Shown: positions 1 through 8,381, counted from the first letter of the stretch. The stretch: 64,000 nt of DNA from an uncultured Chitinophagaceae bacterium (GCA_937907395.1 CALCII010000012.1:248001-312000); one strand, 5' to 3'. The notes: generated from the sequence alone by a model not told the origin. Numbers and translations: made by a program.

Positions 1-2
1 TC

Positions 3-1109
3 GAAATAGAAGGCAACGACAGTATGTATGTGTTCGTATCGGTGAACATCAATCCTTCTGCTGAACAATTACCCTTTATTATTAAAGACAGTATTAAAAT
101 TGAATGGAACGGCAATAAAGAATACAAGCAACTGGAAGCATGGGGACAAAACGCACACTACCTGCGTGATGAAGTTATTGAAACCAACACCACCTGGAAC
201 AGTGATCTTCCGTATGTAATCCTTGGCGGATTGGTTGTGGATACCAATGTTACACTTACAATCCCTAAAGGAACACGTATTCATTTAAATGCCAATGCTC
301 CGTTTGTTGTGGATGGTACCTTGCAAATAAATGGCACCAAAACAGACAGTGTGGTATTTAAAAGCAATCGCTTAGATGATCCTTACCGTGACTTCCCCGG
401 ATCATGGCCCGGCATTTATTTCCGTGGCAGCAGTAAAGACAATGTGCTCAACTATGCCTATGTACAAAACTCCTACCAGGGTATAGTAGCCGAAAAGCCC
501 GCTTCAAACAGTAATCCCAAAGTAACACTCAATAATTGTGTGATTGATAATGTATATGATATTGGTGTACTGGGACTCAACAGCAGCATTACTGCCAATA
601 ATTGTTTATTCAGCAACTGTGGTAATAATGTGGCGTTGATTTATGGTGGAACGTATACGTTCACGCATTGCACCATCAGTTCCTTTTCCAATTCGTATCT
701 GCAGCATAAGAACCCGGTAGTACTGGCCACCAACTTCACCAAAGTGAACAACCAGGTCATTACGTCACCGCTCACTGCCACTTTCACCAATAGTATTATC
801 TGGGGCGATGGCGGTTTGGTGGAGAATGAAATCATTGTACAGAAAGAAGGAACCGATCCAGCTTCTGTCACACTACAGAATGTATTGTTCCGTGCCAAGA
901 ACGACCCCGGTAATTCCACACTCACCAATGTCATCCGCAACCAGGACCCGGTGTTTGATAGTATTGATGTATCGAACCGCTATTACAATTTCCGGTTGAA
1001 AGCCGAATCACCTGCGATTAATAAAGGAATCATCACACCTCTGCTCACCGATTTTGATGGACATGGACGTGTTGGTCTGCCCGACCTTGGATGTTTTGAG
1101 AAACAGTAA
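3..1109 (+). CDS. Right-handed parallel beta-helix protein, 3' part only
   Basis: The reading frame is already open at the left edge, so this is the C-terminal part of a larger protein; the ATG at 24 is only an internal methionine. The visible ~368 residues contain repeated short strands rich in Asn, Thr and Val (for example LNNCVIDNVYDIGVLG, ITANNCLFSNCG and TFTHCTIS), the ladder pattern of a parallel beta-helix. The end reads SPAINKG...DFDGHGR...PDLGCFE, a common ending of Bacteroidota secreted beta-helix (choice-of-anchor/polymorphic-OMP-like) proteins. There is no T9SS sorting domain at the C-terminus. It is probably an exported or lipid-anchored surface protein; the N-terminus is needed to decide. 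Substrate and function are unknown. Confidence 0.75.
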   Translation, partial: EIEGNDSMYVFVSVNINPSAEQLPFIIKDSIKIEWNGNKEYKQLEAWGQNAHYLRDEVIETNTTWNSDLPYVILGGLVVDTNVTLTIPKGTRIHLNANAPFVVDGTLQINGTKTDSVVFKSNRLDDPYRDFPGSWPGIYFRGSSKDNVLNYAYVQNSYQGIVAEKPASNSNPKVTLNNCVIDNVYDIGVLGLNSSITANNCLFSNCGNNVALIYGGTYTFTHCTISSFSNSYLQHKNPVVLATNFTKVNNQVITSPLTATFTNSIIWGDGGLVENEIIVQKEGTDPASVTLQNVLFRAKNDPGNSTLTNVIRNQDPVFDSIDVSNRYYNFRLKAESPAINKGIITPLLTDFDGHGRVGLPDLGCFEKQ

Positions 1110-1217
1110 GCAATATTTTTACCACAAAGGACACAGAGGAGAGCACAGAGGTTCACAGAGAAAAACAATTAACATTACCCGTGAACATACTGAAAAAATG
1201 TTTGTTACAATATCGCA

Positions 1218-1751
1218 TGTCAGTCTGAGCCAGTCGAAGACGGCATTACAAAAAACGAATACAGTTCTTTCATCCTTTCTTCGCCCACTTCGACTAGCTC
1301 AGTGTGACAAAGAAAGGTTTACGTTCTAAAAAAATGTGAACATATAATAAAAAATGTTGTCAGTCTGAGCCTGTCGAAGACGACGTTATAAAACTTATTG
1401 TCAGTCTGAGCCTGTCGAAGACGGCATTTAAAAACGAAAACAAGTTCTTTCATCCTTTCTTCGCCCACTTCGACTAGCTCAGTGTGACAAAGAAATGTTT
1501 ACGTTCATTAAAAAACGCACTGTCAGTCTGAGCCCGTCGAAGACGAGTTTAAAAAACGCACTGTCAGTCTGAGCCTGTCGAAGACGGCATTTAAAAACGA
1601 AAACAAGTTCTTTCATCCTTTCTTCGCCCACTTCGACTAGCTCAGTGTGACAAAGAAATGTTTACGTTCATTAAAAAACGCACTGTCAGTCTGAGCCTGT
1701 CGAAGACGACGTTACAAAAACGTACTGTCAGTCTGAGCCCTGTCGAAGACG
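1218..1751. repeat. Array of ten imperfect palindromic repeats in a 163-bp tandem unit
   Basis: Core CAGTCTGAGCCTGTCGAAG occurs in plus orientation near 1218, 1358, 1399, 1521, 1562, 1684 and 1726. Its diverged inverted form CTTCGACTAGCTCAGTGTG occurs near 1288, 1468 and 1631. A longer unit (core, spacer with TTCTTTCATCC, inverted core, spacer) recurs with an offset of 163 bp (1399 to 1562), and an older copy starts near 1218. Paired cores could fold into long stems. Similar TTCGAC...CTCAGTGTGACA repeats are widespread between genes in Bacteroidota (from general knowledge). No coding capacity is apparent, and no transposase lies next to the array. It fills almost the whole gap between the beta-helix gene and the peroxidase gene. 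Confidence 0.85.
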
Positions 1752-1782
1752 GCATTTAAAAACGAAAACAAAAACCATTTTT

Positions 1783-2340
1783 ATGATACGCATCCTCCTT
1801 GCCTCCATGATTTTAGTATCCTGCGCCTTTACAACAACCCATCAGCAGCAGGAAACCATCAGCACCCCACCTTCTTCCATCTTCCAGTTTAAAGTGGATG
1901 CATTAGACGGCGGCATCATCGACTTCGCCGGTTTTAAAGGAAAGAAAATCTTAGTGGTGAATACTGCTTCCAAATGTGGTTATACGCCTCAGTACAAAGA
2001 CCTCGAAGCGTTGTACGAAAAGTATAAAGACAAATTAGTGATCGTGGGTTTTCCTGCTAATAATTTCGGCGGACAAGAACCCGGCACCAATACAGAAATA
2101 AAAGAATTCTGCACACAAAACTATGGTGTTACCTTTCCTATGGCTGCCAAAATCAGTGTGAAGGGAGATGATATGCATCCGCTTTATCAATGGCTTACAC
2201 AAAAAGATAAAAACGGTGTGCTTGATGCAGAAGTGAAATGGAATTTTGGAAAATTTCTGTTAGATGAAAACGGAATTCTGCTGGCTTACTTCCCAAGCAG
2301 AGTCAATCCGTTGAGTGAGGAAATTGTTTCTAAGTTATAA
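1783..2340 (+). CDS. Glutathione peroxidase family lipoprotein
   Basis: 185 residues. The N-terminus is a lipoprotein signal with lipobox LVSC (Cys14), so the enzyme should be anchored in the envelope. The core carries the GPx signatures: NTASKCGYT with the peroxidatic Cys65, GFPANNFGGQEPG (Gln98) and WNFGKFL (Trp153, Asn154). Cysteine-type GPx enzymes reduce hydrogen and lipid hydroperoxides, usually with thioredoxin as donor. The ATG at 1783 follows the repeat array directly, so the promoter lies in or next to the repeats. A paralogue at 47777-48436 is membrane-anchored by a different N-terminus. The family is certain; the electron donor is inferred. Confidence 0.93.
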   Translation: MIRILLASMILVSCAFTTTHQQQETISTPPSSIFQFKVDALDGGIIDFAGFKGKKILVVNTASKCGYTPQYKDLEALYEKYKDKLVIVGFPANNFGGQEPGTNTEIKEFCTQNYGVTFPMAAKISVKGDDMHPLYQWLTQKDKNGVLDAEVKWNFGKFLLDENGILLAYFPSRVNPLSEEIVSKL

Positions 2341-2430
2341 AGTTCTGATAATAGAAATAGTTAACAAGCTATCAGCTGTTGGCTTCCCAGCCGCAGAGAA
2401 ACGAGAACGCAGAGCCTCTCGCAGAGGGTT

Positions 2431-2556
2431 GCCTTTTGCTTTTTGCCTTTTGCCTTTTGCCTTCCGCATTAAGCCTTCCGCATTTAGCCTTCTGCATTAA
2501 GCCTTCCGCATTAAGCCTTCCGCATTAAGCCTTCTGCATTAAGCCTTCTGCATTTT
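2431..2556. repeat. Heptamer / 14-mer tandem repeat
   Basis: From 2431 the sequence runs as TTTTGCC-type heptamers, then as seven 14-bp units of GCCTTCCGCATTAA and close variants (GCCTTCTGCATTAA, GCCTTCCGCATTTA) from 2459 to 2556. It ends about 12 bp before the -7 box in front of holB. The period is a multiple of 7, so an open frame could persist across changes in copy number, but no convincing gene uses it. Such short repeats usually vary in copy number by slippage. Confidence 0.85.
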
Positions 2557-2568
2557 CTTTTCTTCCCC

Positions 2569-2576
2569 TACCTTCG
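2569..2576 (+). promoter_or_regulatory. Candidate -7 box for holB
   Basis: TACCTTCG matches the Bacteroidota -7 consensus TAnnTTTG in all but one base. It lies 5 bases before the ATG at 2582, so the transcript would have almost no leader. The upstream side is the tandem repeat, with no clear -33 box. Confidence 0.4.
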
Positions 2577-2581
2577 TCCCA

Positions 2582-3745
2582 ATGCAGTTCAGCGATATCA
2601 TAGGACAGGAAGCAGTGATTCAGCAGTTGAAAGACATGGTGGACAATAACCGTCTCAGCCATGCCCTGTTGTTTGTGGGCAAGGAAGGAAGCGGAGCCCT
2701 GCCCCTCGCCCTCGCCTTCAGCACCTATGTGGTGAGCCAGAGCGAAAAACCCAAAGCCACCACCGCCGGCTTGTTTGGCGAAGAACCGGCACCTGCCACT
2801 TCGCACGGAGGTGAACTGGCGCTGCAATACATCCATCCCGATGTGCATTACAGCTACCCCGTTATTCCCCGCAAGAGCGGCGACAAACCCATCGCCACCG
2901 ATTACATCACCGAGTGGAGGGAATTCATCAAACAATATCCCTACGGCAACCTGTACGACTGGCTGCAGTTCATTGGTGCCGAAAACAAACAGGGTAATAT
3001 CACCGCTGCCGAATGTGCCGATATCATCCGCAAACTCAACCTCAAAAGTTTTGAAAGCGAATACAAGATTCTCGTCCTCTGGATGCCCGAATATTTAGGC
3101 AAGGAAGGCAACAAACTGCTCAAGCTCATCGAAGAACCGCCGGCCAACACCTTGTTTGTACTGGTAGCCGAAAGCGAAGACCAGGTGCTGCCCACCATCG
3201 TAAGCCGTTGCCAAACCGTTCGCATCCCTGCCCTGGAAAACGAAGCGGTAACAACTGCTTTGATCCAACGCAGCCGGCTCAACGAAGAGCAGGCCCGGCA
3301 AATCGCCGGTGTATGCGAAGGCAATTACCGGGAAGCACTGCAACTCATCCAGCATGCCGATGAAGACTGGCAGCAATACCTGCGGGAGTGGCTCAACGCC
3401 ATCCTCAAAACCGGTCCGGTGGCACAGGTGAAGTGGGTGGACGAAATCAGCAAGCTGGGCCGGGAAAAACAAAAACAGTTTCTGCGCTACTTCAACCACC
3501 TTATCGAACAAAGCATCCGCCTGCAGGCCATGGGCGGCAACCTGGCGCTGAGTCAGCAGGAAGCCGATTTTGCCAACCGCCTCAACAAACTCTGCTCCAT
3601 CGAGCAATTGCAGGTAATTGTGGAGGAACTCGACAAAGCCTCCTACTACATCGAACGCAATGCCAACGCCAAAATGCTGTTTATGGCCCTCACCATTAAA
3701 GTGTACCACGCCATTGCCAATAAATCAGTACTTTTGATGAACTGA
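2582..3745 (+). CDS. holB: DNA polymerase III subunit delta'
   Basis: 387 residues. It starts FSDIIGQEAVIQQLK and continues SHALLFVGKEGSG, the AAA+ clamp-loader fold. The P-loop reads GKEGSGAL and lacks the Lys/Thr of a true Walker A, as expected for delta', which does not hydrolyse ATP. Later blocks fit the family: LLKLIEEPPANTLFVLVAES and ILPTIVSRCQTVRI-like text (LPTIVSRCQTVRIPAL). The protein is part of the clamp loader that places the sliding clamp on DNA. ricT follows on the same strand 246 bp later, an order also seen in Firmicutes (holB-yaaT) and other Bacteroidota. GC is higher here than in the accessory region downstream. Confidence 0.93.
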   Translation: MQFSDIIGQEAVIQQLKDMVDNNRLSHALLFVGKEGSGALPLALAFSTYVVSQSEKPKATTAGLFGEEPAPATSHGGELALQYIHPDVHYSYPVIPRKSGDKPIATDYITEWREFIKQYPYGNLYDWLQFIGAENKQGNITAAECADIIRKLNLKSFESEYKILVLWMPEYLGKEGNKLLKLIEEPPANTLFVLVAESEDQVLPTIVSRCQTVRIPALENEAVTTALIQRSRLNEEQARQIAGVCEGNYREALQLIQHADEDWQQYLREWLNAILKTGPVAQVKWVDEISKLGREKQKQFLRYFNHLIEQSIRLQAMGGNLALSQQEADFANRLNKLCSIEQLQVIVEELDKASYYIERNANAKMLFMALTIKVYHAIANKSVLLMN

Positions 3746-3991
3746 CCTTGCGGAAGATGATTGGTGAAAGCGAAGGTCAGCGGAGAAGAAGGATTTTGCA
3801 GCGGGCTGATGAATTACTATGCGACTTCGTTGTGTCACTCACTTCAACATATATTACTACTATCGGGCAATGATTGCCTTCGTATGTTGAGCTGACTTCA
3901 TAAACATAATGAAACGATTGCTTTATACGTTCCGCCTCCTGCCATAACTCCTTCTCCCACAATTATTCATCTTTTAATTTTTGCTCTCAAT

Positions 3992-5371
3992 ATGAGTTGT
4001 TCAAGTTGTGGAACCGGCAAGCCCAATGGCTGCAAAAGCAATGGCGGCTGCAGCAGCGGTGGTTGTAACCGGCTCAATGTGCACGACTGGCTGGCGAACC
4101 TTCCCTTCTCCGATCCCAACAGCGATTGCCGCATTGTGGAGGTAACGTTCAATAACGGAAGCCGCAAAGATTTTTACCGCAATAATACCCTGCAGCAATT
4201 TTCCAAAGGCGATATGGTAACCGTGGAAGGTGTGAGCGGTTTTGATGTAGGCATGGTGAACCTCAGCGGTGAACTGGTGCGCCTGCAGCTGAAAAAGAAA
4301 GGGGTAAAGGAAGACGATGCAGAGATCAAAAAGATCATGCGCCGTGCCAACGATATGGATCTGCAAAAGTGGAAGGAAAGCAAGGAACGGGAAAAACCCG
4401 CCCTGGTACGTGCCCGCGCCGCTGCACGCCAGCTCAACCTCGATATGAAACTCATTGAAATTGAGTTCCAGGCCGACGGACGCAAAGCCACTTTTTACTA
4501 TACCGCCGAAGACCGTGTGGACTTCCGTGAGTTGATTAAACTCTATGCCGGTGAATTTAAGGTGAAGGTGGAAATGAAGCAGATTGGCATTCGACAGGAA
4601 GCCGCCAAGATTGGTGGTATTGGCAGTTGCGGACGTGAACTCTGCTGCAGCACCTGGTTATCCGATTTCAAGAGTGTAACCACCACCATTGCCCGTTACC
4701 AGAACCTGTCTATCAACCAGGCCAAACTGAGCGGACAATGCGGCCGTTTGAAATGCTGTCTCAACTATGAGTTAGACACTTACCTCGACGCCTTACAACA
4801 TTTCCCCGATCATGCCGAAGTGCTGGAAACCATGCGTGGCCCTGCACAGTTGGTGAAGAAAGATATTTTCAAAAACCTCATGTGGTACGTGTTGCCCGAT
4901 AGCAACAAGCAATACCCGTTGTCGATCAAGAAAGTGAAAGAGATCAAAGCCATGAACCGGGAAGGCAAACGCCCCGAAGAACTGGAAGCCGTGGATCTTT
5001 CACCGGCCAAATCACAGGAAAAAGAAATGGCGCATGTGGAACTGGTGGGACAAATCAGTTTACGCACCCTCGAACGCAACAGCAAACGCCGTCGTGATAA
5101 AGAGCGTGATCAACGCCCGAGCAATCAGCAACAAGGACAACAGGGACAAGGCCAGCGCAAGCAAGTGCAACCCCAAAACAAACAAGGTGGCGCCCAGCAA
5201 AAGCAGGGAGGACAGCAAGGCCAACAAGGTGGCAACCAGCAACGCCCCCAGCAACAAAGGCCACAGGGGCAGCAACAAAACCGTCCCCAGCAGCAGCGCC
5301 CGCAACAGCAACGTCCGCCGCAGCAACAACAGGGCAACCGCAAACCGCCTCCCCCGAAGAAAGATGCTTAA
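3992..5371 (+). CDS. ricT: PSP1 domain regulatory Fe-S protein RicT/YaaT-like
   Basis: 459 residues. The N-terminus carries a Cys-rich segment (Cys3, 6, 14, 20, 25). The PSP1 core spans roughly residues 45-260 and ends with two Cys motifs, SCGRELCC (213-219) and QCGRLKCC (250-256), which in RicT-type proteins bind an iron-sulphur cluster. The last ~90 residues are a Gln/Pro/Gly-rich low-complexity tail (QQGQQG, RPQQQRP). In Bacillus, RicT with RicA and RicF affects RNase Y and development; no RicA or RicF gene is visible here, so the Bacteroidota role is unclear. It is the neighbour of holB, as in many genomes. In other Bacteroidota gldH often follows, but here gldH lies 30 kb away. Confidence 0.88.
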   Translation: MSCSSCGTGKPNGCKSNGGCSSGGCNRLNVHDWLANLPFSDPNSDCRIVEVTFNNGSRKDFYRNNTLQQFSKGDMVTVEGVSGFDVGMVNLSGELVRLQLKKKGVKEDDAEIKKIMRRANDMDLQKWKESKEREKPALVRARAAARQLNLDMKLIEIEFQADGRKATFYYTAEDRVDFRELIKLYAGEFKVKVEMKQIGIRQEAAKIGGIGSCGRELCCSTWLSDFKSVTTTIARYQNLSINQAKLSGQCGRLKCCLNYELDTYLDALQHFPDHAEVLETMRGPAQLVKKDIFKNLMWYVLPDSNKQYPLSIKKVKEIKAMNREGKRPEELEAVDLSPAKSQEKEMAHVELVGQISLRTLERNSKRRRDKERDQRPSNQQQGQQGQGQRKQVQPQNKQGGAQQKQGGQQGQQGGNQQRPQQQRPQGQQQNRPQQQRPQQQRPPQQQQGNRKPPPPKKDA

Positions 5372-5429
5372 TGTGGAATGTCGAAGACCCCGACCGATAG
5401 CGTCGGTGGCTTAATGCACAATACATGAG

Positions 5430-5462
5430 ACCCCCGACAAACGTTGGGGTTTTCTTTTTTTC
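5430..5462 (+). terminator. Intrinsic terminator after ricT
   Basis: CCCCGAC / GTTGGGG stem (7 bp, one G-U pair, loop AAAC) at 5432-5449, followed by a T-rich run TTTTCTTTTTTT. It lies about 60 bp after the ricT stop. Confidence 0.75.
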
Positions 5463-5542
5463 CGGTGGGCCACCCCCAAGGGTGACTCACCGATACATCC
5501 CCATCAAAAGAATAACATGATCAACTAACCGCAACGCCTCCC

Positions 5543-5580
5543 AACCTTGAACCCTTGAACCTCTTGAACCCTTAAACCTA
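5543..5580. repeat. Short tandem repeat of CTTGAACC
   Basis: Four near-identical 8-9 bp units (CCTTGAAC, CCTTGAAC, CTCTTGAAC, CCTTAAAC) in tandem. Short slippage-type repeat at the border between ricT and the AT-rich accessory region. Confidence 0.6.
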
Positions 5581-5620
5581 ATTGTCCTCACCTCACCCCG
5601 ACCAAAATCACCTCCAGTGA

Positions 5621-5722
5621 ATGAAACATTCTCACTTCGTGGTATTGCCTGAAGAATATGAACAATTAAAAGAGAAAATAAAAGAACTAATAAACGAATT
5701 CAACGAAAGGAACAATAATTAG
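5621..5722 (+). CDS. Small hypothetical protein, 33 residues
   Basis: ATG at 5621, TAG at 5720-5722. The predicted peptide is MKHSHFVVLPEEYEQLKEKI... followed by KELINEFNERNNN, a charged, amphipathic helix-like sequence. The composition is protein-like rather than random, and the gene next in line (5776-6018) is on the same strand 53 bp further on. No homologue is recognised. It could be a real short helical protein or the remnant of a longer one. Confidence 0.35.
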   Translation: MKHSHFVVLPEEYEQLKEKIKELINEFNERNNN

Positions 5723-5775
5723 ATCAAATCAAACATCTATTAACATATTTGACCAGTTATAGAACAACTGGAAAA

Positions 5776-6018
5776 ATGAAGATCGAACATGATGATCAAT
5801 TATTACTTCGCAACATTTACATGGAAATATATAAGGTTAAACCCAATATCGGATGTCCAACCTGTGTTTCACATTATTTACACATGTTGGAATCCTACAA
5901 TGAAAGGGAAAAATCTAAAATCCAACCAGAACCTATTACAGACCAAATAACGGACAATAACAATCCTGACGATGTAATACACATAAAAAAGAAATCAGGA
6001 AAGAAAAAGGATGTTTAA
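5776..6018 (+). CDS. Hypothetical protein with CPTC motif
   Basis: 80 residues from the ATG at 5776 (a TTG at 5749 would add nine residues, but ATG is the better start). The sequence is polar, with a conserved-looking block IGCPTCVSHYLHMLE; the CxxC pair could bind metal. The C-terminus is Asn/Asp/Lys-rich (KKKSGKKKDV). Small proteins of this style occur in prophage and conjugative regions of Bacteroidota (inference only). The last four bases overlap the end of the convergent membrane-protein gene at 6015. Confidence 0.5.
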   Translation: MKIEHDDQLLLRNIYMEIYKVKPNIGCPTCVSHYLHMLESYNEREKSKIQPEPITDQITDNNNPDDVIHIKKKSGKKKDV

Positions 6019-6776
6019 TCTTTCAAACAGTCCAATATTTCCGCTTTAAAATTTTTGTTCCGAACTATTTTTGTGTATATAATATCAGAATTCGGAATTG
6101 CTTCTGAATATTTTAATTTCTTATTGTAAAAGAATGTGTAGTTACTTGTTTTTCTAACGTATAACAATGAATCTGAAGCTATATATGTTTTATGGTTCGT
6201 TTGAACAATTGTTCCATTATACCCCCCAAATTTAACTTTTGTAATGTCAGCAAAACTGAAATGTAATAGAATGGTAATGAAAACGGAAATAAAAGGTAAA
6301 TATCTTAATTCTTTATCTTCATCTGAAGGGGGTGCAACAATTCTTAATAGAATAATCATCAAATTAAAGATCATCATCAAGAAATATATTTTGAATGTTA
6401 TATTTCTTGGAAGTGACAGAATTGTGATTATTGAAACAAGGAAAATAAACCCAAAAGTGAAAAAGAATTTATTACTGGGTTTGAAGTTCTTTTTGGTTTC
6501 TTGATTTTCATCTTTTTTCTCTTCCTCCCTTTTTTTATCAATTTCATTTAAGGGGATAAAAAAATAAGATAATAGTACAATATAAATTATTCCCGAAACA
6601 ACAATTAATAATAGATCAGTTGAAAGAAATATTGTTAAATCGGAAAACGTCAAATATTCCTTTACGTCAATATTAAATGAATAAAAGAACACACTTGCTT
6701 TTAAAAATCCAAGAATAACAATCGATCCAGTAATAAGTGATAAATGATCTTTTATTTCTGTAAAAAATGATTTCAT
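6015..6776 (-). CDS. Hypothetical five-TM membrane protein (paralogue A)
   Basis: 253 residues with five hydrophobic segments at about 13-33, 52-73, 103-122, 128-147 and 158-176, and a basic/acidic loop KKREEEKKDENQ after the second. A soluble C-terminal tail of ~75 residues carries GGYNGTIVQT, YIASDSLLYV and NYTFFYNKKLKYSEAIPNSD. The same layout and tail motifs occur in the gene immediately upstream (6784-7584), so the two arose by tandem duplication. The 7-bp spacing suggests one transcript. The genes are very AT-rich compared with the housekeeping flanks. No known family is recognised and no enzymatic motif is visible. The tail probably faces one side of the membrane as a ligand-binding or interaction module. 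Confidence 0.75.
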   Translation of the reverse strand: MKSFFTEIKDHLSLITGSIVILGFLKASVFFYSFNIDVKEYLTFSDLTIFLSTDLLLIVVSGIIYIVLLSYFFIPLNEIDKKREEEKKDENQETKKNFKPSNKFFFTFGFIFLVSIITILSLPRNITFKIYFLMMIFNLMIILLRIVAPPSDEDKELRYLPFISVFITILLHFSFADITKVKFGGYNGTIVQTNHKTYIASDSLLYVRKTSNYTFFYNKKLKYSEAIPNSDIIYTKIVRNKNFKAEILDCLKD

Positions 6777-6783
6777 GGTGTTA

Positions 6784-7584
6784 TCAGTTTATTTTAACAT
6801 CATTTGTTTTAATTCTGAATAAAAGGATTTCAGAATTTGGGATAACTTCTGTGTACTTGAATTTGGTGTTATAGAAGAATGTATAATCATCCGATTTGTT
6901 AATGAACAATAAAGAATCAGTTGATATATATTCTTTTTCTTTTGTTTTTACATATGTGCCATTATATTTTCCTTTTTTGACATACTTAATTTCAGTCATT
7001 CCAATTTGAAAAAATAACAATAATGCACTTGAAAGAATGAACATTCTAAATTGAAAATAACTTTCTGAAGGAAATTCAATTGTTGTTGATATTGCATTAA
7101 TGAATATTATTATCACAGTAACAATTATTATGAATCTTTCTTCAAAAGAATGAACCAGTTTAATTGTTATTAAAATTGAAATTCCAAAAAGGATAATAAG
7201 AGTCACTCTGAAAATGGATTTTTGATTTTCAGATTTAGGGTCTAAATTCTTAAAGAATAATCTTATTTGTTGTATTGTTTTATCTTCTTTTAATAATTGT
7301 ATTTCAAATAACTTGTCTGTGTTATTTAGATCTGTTAAATATCTATTTGCAAACATGTTTAGAAATAAAGCGAATAATGTAATAATTAGTATCATCAAAT
7401 CAGATGAAACAAACTTGATCATATCTGTTGCAGAAAAAAAATGTCTGATGTCTATCCCGAAAACATAGTAGAAAATATATCCTTTAATAAATCCCAAACA
7501 AATCAAGATTCCTGTTAGTACTGGTAAACTAACTGGAAATTTTAATGATTTTAGACTATCAATAAATTTTTGGTTTTTTTCCAT
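6784..7584 (-). CDS. Hypothetical five-TM membrane protein (paralogue B)
   Basis: 266 residues. TM segments lie at about 19-43, 60-79, 125-144, 150-166 and 178-196. Between TM1 and TM2 it has FGIDIRHFFSATDMIKFVSSDL, matched in paralogue A by FNIDVKEYLTFSDLTIFLSTDL (only parts quoted as motif comparison). The C-terminal tail contains KYNGTYVKT, YISTDSLLFI and DYTFFYNTKFKYTEVIPNSE, near-identical in pattern to paralogue A. It is the first gene of the two-gene unit; its ATG is at 7584, just downstream of the palindromic repeats at 7639-7763. Function is unknown. The pair may form a heteromer, or be two specialised copies of one sensor or immunity-type membrane protein (inference). Confidence 0.75.
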   Translation of the reverse strand: MEKNQKFIDSLKSLKFPVSLPVLTGILICLGFIKGYIFYYVFGIDIRHFFSATDMIKFVSSDLMILIITLFALFLNMFANRYLTDLNNTDKLFEIQLLKEDKTIQQIRLFFKNLDPKSENQKSIFRVTLIILFGISILITIKLVHSFEERFIIIVTVIIIFINAISTTIEFPSESYFQFRMFILSSALLLFFQIGMTEIKYVKKGKYNGTYVKTKEKEYISTDSLLFINKSDDYTFFYNTKFKYTEVIPNSEILLFRIKTNDVKIN

Positions 7585-7638
7585 AAATCTGCGTTTCGGT
7601 TACCCCCTAATTTAGCGATAATTCTTGTCCCCCACTCC

Positions 7639-7763
7639 CCCCTCTGGCGCAAGTGTTCTGCCATCAGCAGATCACTTGTGACATTTAATTCCGCCCGGAT
7701 TGTATCCGGGTTCCTTTTTACATAACAACCAATGCCTTGGTTCGTGTCTCCACGAATCAATTT
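7639..7763. repeat. Cluster of dispersed palindromic repeats
   Basis: Three hairpins lie in a row: CAAGTG-T-TCTGC / GCAGA-T-CACTTG (7650-7678), CCCGGAT-TGT-ATCCGGG (7694-7710, followed by TTCCTTTTTA), and TTGGTTCGTG / CACGAATCAA (7738-7760). The first shares CTCTGGCGCAAGTGTTCTGC with 11304-11323; the third shares its stem with 13246-13268. They are part of the repeat family that decorates the accessory region. The middle hairpin resembles a terminator in plus orientation, though no plus-strand gene ends nearby. Confidence 0.65.
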
Positions 7764-7883
7764 CCCAATTCATTTACCTTCAGTAACTTTAAAGAAGGCG
7801 CCTTGTTGGCTGGCAGTATTTTGTTTCAAAAGCCCAGCTAAGCCGGTAATCAATGCAACCATCACTAACAACCTAAAAATAAA

Positions 7884-8381
7884 ATGAAACAAATTTTTAT
7901 TCTGGTTCTTTTATCAGCAACCATACTGTCAGTTGGCTGCAACAGCAACACTACATCACCAGGCAGTACAGCCAATTCTTCCAGCTTTGACACAACGGGT
8001 TTGAGAAAAATCATTGATGAGAAAAACAGCCAATTCGGGAAAGCCCATATTCTTCGTGACACAGCATTTTTGAATAACATCTTTACCGAAAATGCCCGGG
8101 TATTTGCACCCAATGCCGAAATCATAACCGGACGTTCTGCCATCGCAGCCATCAATTGGGAGTATGTAAATTTTGGCATACATGAATTCAACATAGAAAC
8201 AACGGCATTATACGGCAGCGGCGACTACCTGATCAATGAAGGCAACTATACCATGAGTTATGGTAAGGACAGCACAATGGATAAGGGCAAATTCATATTC
8301 ATCTGGAAAATGGTAAATGGCGATTGGAAACTGGACTCTGATATCTGGAACAGCAGTACGCCTTTAACTCCAGCAAAATAA
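7884..8381 (+). CDS. SnoaL-like/DUF4440-type lipoprotein
   Basis: 165 residues. The signal peptide ends in lipobox SVGC (Cys19), followed by a Ser/Thr-rich linker. The remaining ~130 residues match the NTF2/SnoaL-like cone fold of the DUF4440 type: IIDEKNSQFGKAHILRDTAFL, FTENARVFAPNAEIITGR, DYLINEGNYTM and GKFIFIWKMVNGDWKLDSDIWN in order (each quoted in part). Such domains are small ligand-binding or steroid-isomerase-like folds; the substrate cannot be read from the sequence. It stands alone on the plus strand between two AT-rich blocks. Its own base composition is closer to the housekeeping part of the window. Confidence 0.8.
   Translation: MKQIFILVLLSATILSVGCNSNTTSPGSTANSSSFDTTGLRKIIDEKNSQFGKAHILRDTAFLNNIFTENARVFAPNAEIITGRSAIAAINWEYVNFGIHEFNIETTALYGSGDYLINEGNYTMSYGKDSTMDKGKFIFIWKMVNGDWKLDSDIWNSSTPLTPAK

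Noticed and set aside
641..940. 99-codon frame on the minus strand within the beta-helix gene
   Set aside because: Fully overlaps a clearly coding frame; no family resemblance and no start signal.
1218..1751. CRISPR-like array
   Set aside because: Copies alternate in orientation, spacing is irregular, spacers are themselves repeated, and no cas genes are present.
2525..3709. Long minus-strand frames (136 and 204 codons) inside holB
   Set aside because: Antisense shadows of a high-GC gene with strong codon structure.
3777..3962. 61-codon minus-strand frame between holB and ricT
   Set aside because: No homology pattern, no start signal, and the composition looks random.
5055..5426. Minus-strand Leu/Cys/Val-rich frames opposite the ricT tail
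   Set aside because: Caused by the Gln-rich low-complexity tail read in reverse; no independent evidence.
7551..7760. 69-codon minus-strand frame over the 7.6-kb repeats
   Set aside because: Its sequence is built from palindromic repeats and overlaps the start of the real membrane-protein gene.
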